Shown here: positions 44,958 through 53,006 of the stretch, piece by piece
How positions within the stretch are numbered: the stretch's first letter is position 1
How the letters are laid out: every line of letters begins with the position of its first letter
Assembly: GCF_001430825.1 (NCBI RefSeq)
Contig: NZ_CP010535.1
Location: 3,080,501-3,144,500 of the forward strand
Direction of reading: 5' to 3'
Source of the DNA: Sediminicola sp. YIK13
GTDB taxonomy: Bacteria > Bacteroidota > Bacteroidia > Flavobacteriales > Flavobacteriaceae
Length of the DNA: 64,000 nucleotides
The notes under the pieces: model-generated
The model's input: only the letters and a program-made list of their open reading frames with translations
The model's database searches: none
What the model was told of the DNA's origin: nothing
Translations under genes and position numbers: made by a program

Positions 44958-45849
44958 TTTGTTGTCCCTCGGGTGAGGTTGAGGGGTTGTTGATCATTGT
45001 TTATTTAGGTTTCGAGTACGCTCGAACTGATGATTGTCCCCTCGAGCGGAGTCGAGAGGTTTTGGACAATTGATGTGTGCGAAAGGATTTTTTTGATTTC
45101 ATGGTTACTGTCACGTAGTTCTCGACTGCGCTCGAACTGACAGTAGCAGTGTTTTGTATGCCTTGGTTTCGACTGCGCACAACCTGGCAGTATAAGTCAA
45201 TGTTTTATTGAGAAAGTATTGTCCCCTCGAGCGGAGTCGAGAGGTCATGGACAATTGGTGTGTGCGAAATTATTTTATTGATTTCATGGTTACTGTCACG
45301 TAGTTCTCGACTGCGCTCGAACTGACAGTAAGAATGTTTTGTTGGCTTGGTTTCGACTTCGCACAATCTGGCAGTATAAGTCAATGTTTTATTGAGAAAG
45401 TATTGTCCCCTCGAGCGGAGTCGAGAGGTCTTGGACAATTGGTGTAGTTCGAAAATATTTTTTTTGATTTCATGGTTACTGTCACGTAGTTCTCGACTGC
45501 GCTCGAACTGACAGTATCAACCATTATTTTGTTTAGGCAGTATTGTCCCCTCGAGCGGAGTCGAGAGGTCTTGGACAATTGGTGTAGTTCGAAAATATTT
45601 TTTTTGATTTCATGGTTATTGTCACGTAGTTCTCGACTGCGCTCGAACTGACAGTATCAACCATTGTTTTGTTTAGGCAGCATTGTCCCCTCGAGCGGAG
45701 TCGAGAGGTCATGGACAATAGATGTGGTGCGAAATGATTTTATTGATTACAGGTTTGCTGTCACGTAGTTCTCGACTGCGCTCGAACTGACAGTTTCAAC
45801 CATTGTTTTGTTTAGGCAGTATTGTCCCCTCGAGCGGAGTCGAGAGGTT
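44958..45849. repeat. Array of alternating inverted palindromic repeats (REP/REPIN-like)
   Basis: Two palindromes alternate. Type A (e.g. 45035-45061, 45217-45245, 45401-45429, 45541-45569, 45681-45709, 45820-45848) has core TCGAGCGGAGTCGA, mostly inside ATTGTCC...GGACAAT arms. Type B (about 45107-45144, 45291-45329, 45478-45515, 45618-45655, 45758-45794) has core TCGACTGCGCTCGA, mostly inside ACTGTCA...TGACAGT arms. The reverse complement of the B core differs from the A core by one base, so A and B are the same element in opposite orientations. A-to-A distances are about 182, 184, 140, 140 and 139 bases, and the spacers are also repeated. Decayed copies sit at about 44961, 45011, 45167 and 45351. 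Confidence 0.9.
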
Positions 45850-45859
45850 TTGATACTGC

Positions 45860-47656
45860 TTAGTTTTTCTTTGTCTTGGTAGTGATCTTCACCATTGGCG
45901 GCTCAGAATCTACCCCTTCAATATTGATATTAATATCCTTGTTCTTCTCAGCTATTTTAAGAGCCTCCTCGGAAGAAATAGGATTTCCGTTCATATAGAA
46001 TTTTGCACCTTCTTCGGCCAATTTGGCTAAGTGTTTGGATGGTGGCATTGGAGGTGGAGGGGGTGCCACAGTGTCTTCATCCGCAATTACAATGATCTCT
46101 ACCAATTCGCCATCCTCGATCATATGATCATACACAAGGCCAGGATTTCCTTTTTTATAATTTTTCACGGCCTTTTCATACGCAAGCCTATCTGCTTCCG
46201 GGACATCTGCCGGGATTGGTGGTGGGGGTGGCAACGCCGAATTTTTGATCACCTTTGGAGCCGCTGCTGGCGGTGGCGGGGGAGGAAAATTTGGAAACGG
46301 TTCTGCCGACGCCTTTTGTTCTGTGGTCATACGATCGTAAAGCTGCTTTAAGCGTCTCATGTCCTTTGTTTTGATGACGTACTTTCCTTTTGTTTGGGAA
46401 TTGTACTTACTGGCCAAGGCGTTGTATTCTTTGATCTCTGCCTTAGTAGCACCTTTTTCTTGGGCGAGGGCTTCGTTCCCCAAAATATTTATGATGGCTA
46501 CCCCATAGTCCGTCAATATAGCTTCCACTTGTTGAATGACTTTTTTAGGGGTGTCCTTATCTATGGTGATAAAAGATCGGACGGTTTGTGACCGTTGTTC
46601 CTTGGTAAGATCCTGGTTGTATTTTGATAGTATAGTACTCAGATCTTCTATTTTCACCAAGGACAATTTAACTAAGAGCTGCCCATGTCGGTTGATATTA
46701 ATTTCAATGTCCTCCGTAACAATGATGGAGTCATCCGCTATTATATCCGATTGTGTTGTTGCCTTTGAACTATTGGTATGCTGTTCCAATTCCACAATTT
46801 CTTTGTCGCTAAAACTATAGAGCAATAGTGCCAATAAAGGCAGCAGCAATAGACTTTTGAGCCATAGGGCTTTTTTGGAGGTGTGTGTTTTCATGATGAT
46901 GATTCGTTTTTTGATTGATGAATAATTGATTGAATTTGATAAAATAGGTTCTGGAATATCTGGTGAAGAAAATGCCAGTACTATTTTTTGATAGGTAGAG
47001 GTGGTGACCCCTTTGTTCAAGACAGCCTCGTCTGCCAGGAATTCGTGGTTCAATTTTATAAAATGCTTGGCAATATAGATCAGGGGATGGAACCACAAAA
47101 CAATCTGCAGGAGTTCTAGTAGTAGAATATCCAGACTGTGCTTTTGTTTGGCGTGGGTCTCCTCGTGCCAGAAAACTTCTTGTGGGATTTGGTGGGACTT
47201 GTATTTCTTTTTATTGAAAAAGACATAGCTGAAAAAGGTATGTGGGGCTATTGGATCTTGCAGTAATACATGTTGGCAGGGGCCCGATTTTTCTTTTGGA
47301 TTATTTCTGATCCTTTTGATGACCCCTGATAGGTTGATTACAAACTTAATGGTGAACAAGGCCACCCCAAGTCCATAGAGGCTCCATAGGATATAGGGAA
47401 AATAAGTAATGGGTTCATTTATGAGCGTGGAATTTTGCCCTAAAGTTGAAGCCTGAGCAATTTCTGTAATGAGGGTTTGTGGTTCCATCAAAACATATTC
47501 GGTGAAAGTGATGGCCGGAATGCCCATGGCCATGAGAAATGCGGCCAACAAATAAAATCGTTTGAATTGATGCATAGTGGCCTGTTCCAAAAAGACCTTG
47601 TAGAACACCAAGAAAATGGCCAGAAGTGCGCTAAATTTTAAGAGATAGATCCACAT
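45860..47656 (-). CDS. BlaR1/MecR1-type M56 membrane metallopeptidase
   Basis: 598 residues. Membrane helices near 1-20, 33-55, 85-108 and about 265-285; zinc motif HEETH (164-168) with downstream LADEAVL for the third ligand. The C-terminal ~300 residues are periplasmic/extended, with Pro-rich runs (FPPPPPPAA, ALPPPPPIP, APPPPPMPP) and ending in VKITTKTKKN. This is the Bacteroidota M56 form, which lacks a penicillin-binding sensor domain. In the BlaR1 model, a signal activates the protease, which leads to inactivation of BlaI. The BlaI-type gene lies directly upstream, two bases apart, so they form one unit. What it senses is unknown; antibiotic resistance is not implied. Confidence 0.88.
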   Translation of the reverse strand: MWIYLLKFSALLAIFLVFYKVFLEQATMHQFKRFYLLAAFLMAMGIPAITFTEYVLMEPQTLITEIAQASTLGQNSTLINEPITYFPYILWSLYGLGVALFTIKFVINLSGVIKRIRNNPKEKSGPCQHVLLQDPIAPHTFFSYVFFNKKKYKSHQIPQEVFWHEETHAKQKHSLDILLLELLQIVLWFHPLIYIAKHFIKLNHEFLADEAVLNKGVTTSTYQKIVLAFSSPDIPEPILSNSINYSSIKKRIIIMKTHTSKKALWLKSLLLLPLLALLLYSFSDKEIVELEQHTNSSKATTQSDIIADDSIIVTEDIEININRHGQLLVKLSLVKIEDLSTILSKYNQDLTKEQRSQTVRSFITIDKDTPKKVIQQVEAILTDYGVAIINILGNEALAQEKGATKAEIKEYNALASKYNSQTKGKYVIKTKDMRRLKQLYDRMTTEQKASAEPFPNFPPPPPPAAAPKVIKNSALPPPPPIPADVPEADRLAYEKAVKNYKKGNPGLVYDHMIEDGELVEIIVIADEDTVAPPPPPMPPSKHLAKLAEEGAKFYMNGNPISSEEALKIAEKNKDININIEGVDSEPPMVKITTKTKKN

Positions 47657-47658
47657 AG

Positions 47659-48024
47659 TTATTTCTTTTTAAGTTCTACATCAATGATGGCCTTAAGATC
47701 TTCCAGCTCTTCTTTGGTGAGGTCCGTTTCCTTGGTAAAAAAGGAGGCGAACTGGGAAGCGCTATCATTGAAAAAGTTTTTGATAAGGCCATTGACATGC
47801 TTGGAGAAGTAGTCTTTCTTTTTCACCAAGGGGTAATACTCCCTGGAGTTGCCAAACAAATTGTAGGATACAAACCCTTTATCCTTCATGCGCTTTAGTA
47901 GGGTAGCTACAGTGGTGGTTGCCGGTTTGGGTTCCGGGTAGGCCTCCAAAAGGTCTTTCATAAAAGCCTTTTCCAGTTTCCATAGATGGTTCATTAGTTC
48001 TTCTTCGGATTTTGAAAGCTGCAT
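47659..48024 (-). CDS. BlaI/MecI/CopY-family transcriptional repressor
   Basis: 121 residues: winged-helix domain (about 1-75: LSKSEEELMNHLWKLEKAFMKDLL, TTVATLLKRMKDKGFV, YPLVKK) and a short C-terminal dimerisation helix region. The family binds TACA/TGTA palindromes and is cleaved when its M56 partner is activated. The partner gene follows after two bases. Three matching palindromes lie immediately upstream of the start codon, implying autoregulation. Confidence 0.92.
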   Translation of the reverse strand: MQLSKSEEELMNHLWKLEKAFMKDLLEAYPEPKPATTTVATLLKRMKDKGFVSYNLFGNSREYYPLVKKKDYFSKHVNGLIKNFFNDSASQFASFFTKETDLTKEELEDLKAIIDVELKKK

Positions 48025-48026
48025 GG

Positions 48027-48088
48027 TCTACAATATTAGAATGTACTCTACAAACATAGAACATATATTTTAATTCTACAAGTGTAGA
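48027..48088 (-). promoter_or_regulatory. Three BlaI-type operator palindromes upstream of the repressor gene
   Basis: TCTACAAGTGTAGA (48075-48088, perfect arms), TCTACAAACATAGA (48047-48060, one arm mismatch) and TCTACAATATTAGA (48027-48040, weaker). BlaI/MecI operators have the form TACTACATATGTAGTA, with TACA/TGTA arms. The nearest site is two bases from the start codon, so repressor binding would block the promoter. Confidence 0.75.
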
Positions 48089-48309
48089 GTAATAATAAAT
48101 TTAAAAGCGTTAGCTATTGCAGTGGCATCCTTTTAATAAGGGACGGTTCGGACTTACGCTTTTTGGTAAGCCTATTATTAAAAGATATAGCGGAAAGAGC
48201 GACCCGCAGGGGAACGCCCCAAGAGGGAAGCAGCGTAGTTGTCACTTGTCCCCTCGAGCGGAGTTGAGAGGTTAATTACTTCCGACTCCGCCCATTGGAA
48301 CAGTATATT
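48089..48309. other. Intergenic region with a lone type A palindrome and a GC-rich hairpin-prone patch
   Basis: A single copy of the type A repeat (48246-48271, core TCGAGCGGAGTTGA with one change) lies outside the main array. Between 48191 and 48225 a GC-rich stretch includes GGGG...CCCC able to fold. No gene or clear promoter seen. Confidence 0.6.
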
Positions 48310-49698
48310 TTATTTGGAAAGCTCCGTAAAATGTTTGTAAAAATGAGGAATGGTCTCTATTCCCTTTAGGTAGTTCCACACCCCAAAATGCTCATTGGGC
48401 GAATGTATGGCGTCACTATCCAGGCCAAATCCCATAAGGATGGTCTTGCTGTCCAATTCTTTTTCGAAGAGGGAAACAATGGGGATACTCCCGCCACTGC
48501 GCTGTGGAATGGGCGTTTTCCCAAAGGTGGCCTCATAGGCCTTGGATGCTGCCTTATAGCCGATATGGTCAATGGGGGTTACATAGCCCTGCCCGCCATG
48601 GTGGGGCGTAACCTTCACCGTAACTCCGGAAGGGGCGATGCTTTCAAAATGGGTCTTGAACAGTTGGGTGATCTCCTTCCAATCCTGGTTGGGGACCAAA
48701 CGCATGGAAATTTTGGCATAGGCCTTACTGGCAATTACGGTTTTGGCACCGGCGCCAATATAGCCGCCCCAGATTCCGTTGACATCCAGGGTTGGACGGA
48801 TGGAGTTGCGTTCATTGGTGGTATATCCTTTTTCTCCGTAAACAGAGGCTATTTGCAGGGCACTCTGGTAGTTATCCAGGTCAAAGGGAGCCTTGGCCAT
48901 TTCGGCACGCTCGGCTGTGGAGAGCTCCTCTACCTTATCGTAGAATCCCGGAATGGTAATATGGTTGTTTTCATCGTGAAGGGAGGAGATCATCTTGGTC
49001 AGCACATTGATCGGATTGGCCACTGCACCTCCATAAAGTCCAGAATGCAAGTCCCTATTGGGGCCGGTTACTTCCACTTCCACATAGCTGAGACCTCTAA
49101 GTCCCGTGGTGATGGATGGGACGTCCTTGGCGATCATTCCGGTATCTGAAATAAGGATGATGTCATTGGCAAGTTTCTCCTTGTTGTTGGCCACAAATTC
49201 CGAGAGGTTTTCACTGCCTACCTCTTCTTCCCCTTCTATCATGAATTTTACATTGCACGGTAGCTGGTTGTTCTTCACCATATATTCCAGTGCTTTTACG
49301 TGCATGTACATTTGTCCCTTATCATCGCAGGCACCTCTTGCGAAGATGGCTCCGTCTGGATGAAGTTCCGTATTTTTTATGACGGGCTCAAAAGGAGGGG
49401 AGTCCCATAGTTCAACCGGATCTGGGGGTTGTACATCATAATGTCCATAAACCAGGACCGTGGGCAAGGTGGGGTCAATTATTTTTTCACCGTACACAAT
49501 GGGGTAACCCTTGGTCTCACAGATTTCCACGGTATCACAGCCCGCCTCTAAAAGGGAGTTTTTTACGGAAGCCGCTGCATCCATAACATCTTGGGAATAA
49601 GCGGGATCGGCACTGACCGATGGGATTTTTAGGAGTTGGATTAGCTCATTGATAAAGCGTTCTTTATTTTGGGCAACGTAAGCTGATATGTCTTGCAT
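48310..49698 (-). CDS. M20 family dipeptidase
   Basis: About 462 residues from MQDISAYVAQ; the longer frame from 49728 adds ten atypical residues. Metal-binding residues occur in VYGHYDVQPP, FARGACDDKGQ (bridging Asp), IEGEEEVGS (catalytic Glu pair), and a late His in FGLDSDAIHSPNEHF. A lid/dimerisation domain lies at about 200-330. Cleaves dipeptides or similar in the cytosol. Convergent or unrelated to neighbours; lies just before the tRNA-Leu. Confidence 0.9.
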   Translation of the reverse strand: MQDISAYVAQNKERFINELIQLLKIPSVSADPAYSQDVMDAAASVKNSLLEAGCDTVEICETKGYPIVYGEKIIDPTLPTVLVYGHYDVQPPDPVELWDSPPFEPVIKNTELHPDGAIFARGACDDKGQMYMHVKALEYMVKNNQLPCNVKFMIEGEEEVGSENLSEFVANNKEKLANDIILISDTGMIAKDVPSITTGLRGLSYVEVEVTGPNRDLHSGLYGGAVANPINVLTKMISSLHDENNHITIPGFYDKVEELSTAERAEMAKAPFDLDNYQSALQIASVYGEKGYTTNERNSIRPTLDVNGIWGGYIGAGAKTVIASKAYAKISMRLVPNQDWKEITQLFKTHFESIAPSGVTVKVTPHHGGQGYVTPIDHIGYKAASKAYEATFGKTPIPQRSGGSIPIVSLFEKELDSKTILMGFGLDSDAIHSPNEHFGVWNYLKGIETIPHFYKHFTELSK

Positions 49699-49775
49699 AG
49701 AATGTTTTAATAAGGCATAAAAATACAAAAAAGAACTTTTTATTGAGGAAGTATTTCATAATACAAAATTTGCTT

Positions 49776-49783
49776 TATATTTG
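49776..49783 (+). promoter_or_regulatory. -7 element of the tRNA-Leu promoter
   Basis: TATATTTG matches TAnnTTTG about 92 bases before the tRNA; a leader with TCCTTTTAA...TTAAAAGGA complementarity lies between. Confidence 0.5.
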
Positions 49784-49874
49784 CAGTCCTTTTAAAGGTG
49801 AGGTTGTCCCGATTGCTATTGGAATAATCTTAAAAGGATGTAAAAATCCGGCTTTTTTAAGGAGGTATTGAAAT

Positions 49875-49956
49875 GCAGGCGTGGTGGAATTGGTAGACAC
49901 GCTAGACTTAGGATCTAGTGCCGTGAGGTGTGAGAGTTCGAGTCTCTCCGCCTGTA
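49875..49956 (+). tRNA. tRNA-Leu (anticodon UAG)
   Basis: Acceptor stem GCAGGCG/CGCCTGT (one G:U), D-arm TGGTGGAATTGGTAGACAC, anticodon stem CTAGA/TCTAG around loop CTTAGGA (anticodon TAG at 49909-49911), a long variable arm and T-arm GAGAGTTCGAGTCTCTC. CCA is not encoded. Reads CUA/CUN leucine codons. It marks the boundary between the core region and the accessory region to the right. Confidence 0.95.
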
Positions 49957-49964
49957 CTTAAAGG

Positions 49965-49996
49965 AAAAGCCGACTCTTGGGAGTCGGCTTTTTTAT
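49965..49996 (+). terminator. Terminator of the tRNA-Leu transcript
   Basis: AAAAGCCGACTC / GAGTCGGCTTTT perfect 12-bp stem with TTGG loop and T-run. Confidence 0.92.
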
Positions 49997-50000
49997 TGCG

Positions 50001-50022
50001 GGGTAACACATGGGTAACACAT
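50001..50022. repeat. Tandem 11-bp direct repeat next to tRNA-Leu
   Basis: GGGTAACACAT occurs twice head to tail, directly past the tRNA terminator. Could be part of an integration site used by a mobile island entering beside the tRNA gene; the matching far end is not in the window. Confidence 0.5.
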
Positions 50023-50236
50023 TTCTTGTTTTTTGAAAAAAGGTTTTAATACAATCCTTCCCTTTGATTAAAAATTAGTTACCACTCACCATATCTTTTG
50101 GTGAAGTTTAATTTAGGTCCATCAGAGAAAGAGGCTCCATGTTTTTATATTAAAATTATTGATAATCAATATTTTATGAAAATACGAACCGAATTACTCA
50201 CCCATTTTAGTGAAGTACTTGCGTTGAGAAAGTCAA

Positions 50237-51229
50237 TTATTCTATTTTCAATGGTTCTTCAATATTCTGTAGTCTTTTTGTAATGGAATACAGTTGTTTA
50301 TTCTCAGTTTCAAGCTGTTGAATTTTTTTCTCTTGCTGAATGGTATACAACATTAATTCTTCTATTTTTTGCAATAATTTGGCATCCATTGCTCCGAGAA
50401 AAATTCCATTTTTTTCAATTTCCTTGGCACTTGGAATATCCTTTAAATGACCATATTTCTTTATATGATGCTCTACTTCTTCTAATGTAGGTAGGTGGTA
50501 GTTTTGTTCAAAAACAAAGTCCGACCACCCTATAGCTTCCACCTTAATTTCCCTTGCTCCTATTGATCCCTCTACTGCCAATTTATGGGTACCTGTAGAT
50601 GTTGTCCCTATTCCAACATTGGCTGCAAATGTATTCAACCTTATATCTCCATTTCTTTTTACTATGAAAGGCATTTTATTTACAGTATTGGTATAAACGT
50701 AAAAATCCCCTTCATTTAAGCCGTAATAGGTATTGTTACTATGCGAAACCCCAAGTCTAATTTCCTAATTACTGGTAGGGGTTTCAAATCGTAATTCAGG
50801 CCATTCTTTTGAAAATACCTTTAAATATTGACGGCTTGTAATATTACCAATTCTAGCATCACCATTCACATCTAATTTTTTTGTTGGTGTAATTGTTCCA
50901 ATGCCCATATTACCATTTTGCATCAATACCGTTCTGTTTTCATTTGATTGTCCATTGGGTCTAAATTCAATAAAATCATTATTTCCAAATTGTCCAATGT
51001 CCCAAAAATAGTTAGAACTACCTTTAATTCTCAAATAGGCCCAATTTGTAGGGTCCGTATTTTCTAGGTATAGATCTGCCTGGTTTCATTTTATGTGAAG
51101 GTCACTTTAAGGGTAAGAAGTACCAATACCTACATTTCCTGTGGACTCGATTTTATTTTGCCCTAAAATGGAGAATGTGACCATAAGCAGGCCCACCGTG
51201 GTAGTAAAATTGATTATTATGTTGTTTAT
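50237..51229 (-). pseudogene. Broken secreted tail-fibre-like gene (same family as 58156-62742)
   Basis: One continuous minus-strand frame carries, in order, a signal-peptide-like start (51229 region, with ATA where ATG is expected), NVGIGTSYP, an in-frame TAA (51107-51109), SDLHIK, a TGA (51086-51088), the YLRIKGSSNYFWDIG region, a TAG (50765-50767), EIRLGVS..., and the intact conserved C-terminal domain DFVFEQNYH...HLKDIPSAKEIEKNG...LLQKIEELMLYTIQQ plus coiled coil to 50237. There is no frameshift. All four lesions can be explained by single G:C to A:T transitions from ATG, CAA, TGG and CAG, though the original codons are inferred. It is the left-hand relative of the five intact genes beyond the secretion operon. 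Confidence 0.85.
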
Positions 51230-51283
51230 GTTAGGCGTTTTAAGAAGAAGCAATTTTCCCTTGGGTTCAATTAAACTGAACTT

Positions 51284-51796
51284 TCAACGTATATGTTGAA
51301 CAAGTAAGGTAGCCCTCAAAAATTCTTTATTGTTCTTGTAATCTTTTTGTTCGAAAAATTCGATATGTAATATTTCTCCGAATGTTGCTCTTTGTTCGAT
51401 ACTATGTACGGTTTTCAAAATATTGGAGAAACCTCCTTCCATCGTAATAGTATACGTGTTAAGTTCGGTATCATTATCAATAAAAATATGAGGCTTGTTA
51501 AAATCTATTAGTTTTAGATTATTTTGAATGATTTGAGAATTTAAAACTCTCAACAAATTATTTTCCAAAGAAGAGTTACCAACATTCATTTCTGTTAAAA
51601 GAGAATCATAATATTGTTTCTTACCGGAATACATGGAAATTTGCTTAGGTATATCTTTAAATATTTGTTCTTCTTTTGATAAGGCTCCTAATTCTTGGTG
51701 AAGCTCTATTGTGTTGGAAATTGCCAGCTTATATGAAAGAAACAACATTACAGCCAAACCTAGCCATGTGATATTGATTTTTGTTCTAGTTTTCAT
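51284..51796 (-). CDS. PilO/GspM-like inner-membrane protein of the secretion operon
   Basis: 170 residues: short cytosolic tail, one membrane helix (about 8-27), a coiled-coil stretch, and a ferredoxin-like C-terminal domain (TITMEGGFSNILKTVHSIE). This is the layout of PilO/GspM assembly proteins rather than a clear sequence match. Start overlaps the end of the PilM/N-like gene by 11 bases. Last gene of the six-gene operon. Confidence 0.7.
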   Translation of the reverse strand: MKTRTKINITWLGLAVMLFLSYKLAISNTIELHQELGALSKEEQIFKDIPKQISMYSGKKQYYDSLLTEMNVGNSSLENNLLRVLNSQIIQNNLKLIDFNKPHIFIDNDTELNTYTITMEGGFSNILKTVHSIEQRATFGEILHIEFFEQKDYKNNKEFLRATLLVQHIR

Positions 51797-53006
51797 CCAT
51801 TCTTATTTTTAATGAAAAATTAGAGGAGTTTGAGTTGTTATAATCGTAATCCATTGTCTCTACACTACTAATCCAAGTAAATTTTTCCAATTGTTCAATC
51901 CAATCAGAAAATACCTCGCCATTTGAGGCTTTACCCGACATTAGTATAACGTTGTCCTCTACTTCTATGGGCTTTGATTCTCTAACAGGCTTTATTAATG
52001 GTTGATAATTAAGTTGATCCAATAAAATGGAACTTGGAATGGTTTTTACAATTTTATCAATGTAGTAAGAGGATTTTGAATTTGAAGAAGACAACAGCGC
52101 ATTTACTCTTTCTTCCTTCTTTTTAACCATAGCCCCCAATTGGATTAATTTCTCCCTGTTGGCACTATTGAATTCTGAGGTTGTCTTTAGGTTTTCTACT
52201 TTTTCAAAGTAATGATTAAAAATGATGAAATTTCCAAATAAAATTGCTAAAATGAAGATTAGCGATGATTTTAACAGTAAATTAAACCGTCGTTTTGCTC
52301 TAAATTCCATTTTTAGGAAAGCGAACGTATCTTCAAAATTAGAGCTACCATGGTTGTCTTCGGAAATAAAAGATAGTATAGCTCCAAAATTTAACACTTG
52401 TTCACTAGTGATTGTTAAGCCATTTAGGTCATAATTGATACTTTGGACCTTCTTTTCTTTTATTAAAGACGCTATAGCTCGTATAGAACCATTTTCCATA
52501 AGTATTTGATTATTATATATTTGAAAAGTTGTTTGTGGCATAAAATGAAAAATACTTTTCAGTGAGCTTATTCCCAAACTAAAACCAGCTACTTCAATTT
52601 TTAATTCCTTTATCTTATCCAACAAGACATTCACATTTTCTTTTTTGGTAATTGTAACTAAAGATTTATTGCCTAAAGACTGTGCTTGAAAATAAAAATT
52701 ATCAAAGTCCAAATTAGGGAATGCATTATGGACCTTAGCTTCTAAATTAGTGTTGGTAGAGCTGTCCATCACTTTTGTAATTACATTCCCAGTATTTAAA
52801 GACAAGAGTAGGGGAGATCCTTTCTTTACGATATTAATGATTTCTTCCAGATTTGAAAATGTCTTTTGTGAACCAATCAATAGTTCGCCCTTCTTTCTAA
52901 TAACTTCCAGTAAATGAAACTCAATTTGTACTTGATTATCAATGACTTCAAGCCCATAATAATGATTCCCAAGGTTTACATATGTCTTTAATTGGTCTAG
53001 TAGCAC
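51786..53006 (-). CDS. PilM/PilN- or GspL-like assembly protein
   Basis: 406 residues: cytosolic N-terminal ~240 residues with actin-like fold features but degenerate nucleotide motifs, one membrane helix (about 245-265), and a periplasmic C-terminal domain with a coiled coil followed by IPSSILLDQLNYQP, the PilN-type ferredoxin-like domain. A fused PilM-PilN/GspL type protein linking the ATPase to the membrane assembly. Start codon overlaps the secretin stop. Confidence 0.72.
   Translation of the reverse strand: MLLDQLKTYVNLGNHYYGLEVIDNQVQIEFHLLEVIRKKGELLIGSQKTFSNLEEIINIVKKGSPLLLSLNTGNVITKVMDSSTNTNLEAKVHNAFPNLDFDNFYFQAQSLGNKSLVTITKKENVNVLLDKIKELKIEVAGFSLGISSLKSIFHFMPQTTFQIYNNQILMENGSIRAIASLIKEKKVQSINYDLNGLTITSEQVLNFGAILSFISEDNHGSSNFEDTFAFLKMEFRAKRRFNLLLKSSLIFILAILFGNFIIFNHYFEKVENLKTTSEFNSANREKLIQLGAMVKKKEERVNALLSSSNSKSSYYIDKIVKTIPSSILLDQLNYQPLIKPVRESKPIEVEDNVILMSGKASNGEVFSDWIEQLEKFTWISSVETMDYDYNNSNSSNFSLKIRMDEN

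Noticed and set aside
45205-45718. Three similar minus-strand ORFs of 61-77 codons beginning MSKTSRLRSRGQ or a close variant inside the repeat array
   Set aside because: They are read-throughs of the palindromic repeats themselves; their similarity comes from DNA repetition, and no promoter or family supports translation.
44958-45849. CRISPR array
   Set aside because: The spacers between palindromes are themselves repeated and the elements alternate orientation; there are no unique spacers, leader or cas genes.
45860-48024. Beta-lactam resistance operon
   Set aside because: The M56/BlaI pair lacks a beta-lactam sensor domain and there is no beta-lactamase gene beside it.
50098-50283. 61-codon plus-strand ORF as an integrase remnant
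   Set aside because: Only a faint likeness to the start of an arm-binding domain (VKFNL); start is TTG/GTG and the 3' part lies over the pseudogene end. Not enough to annotate.
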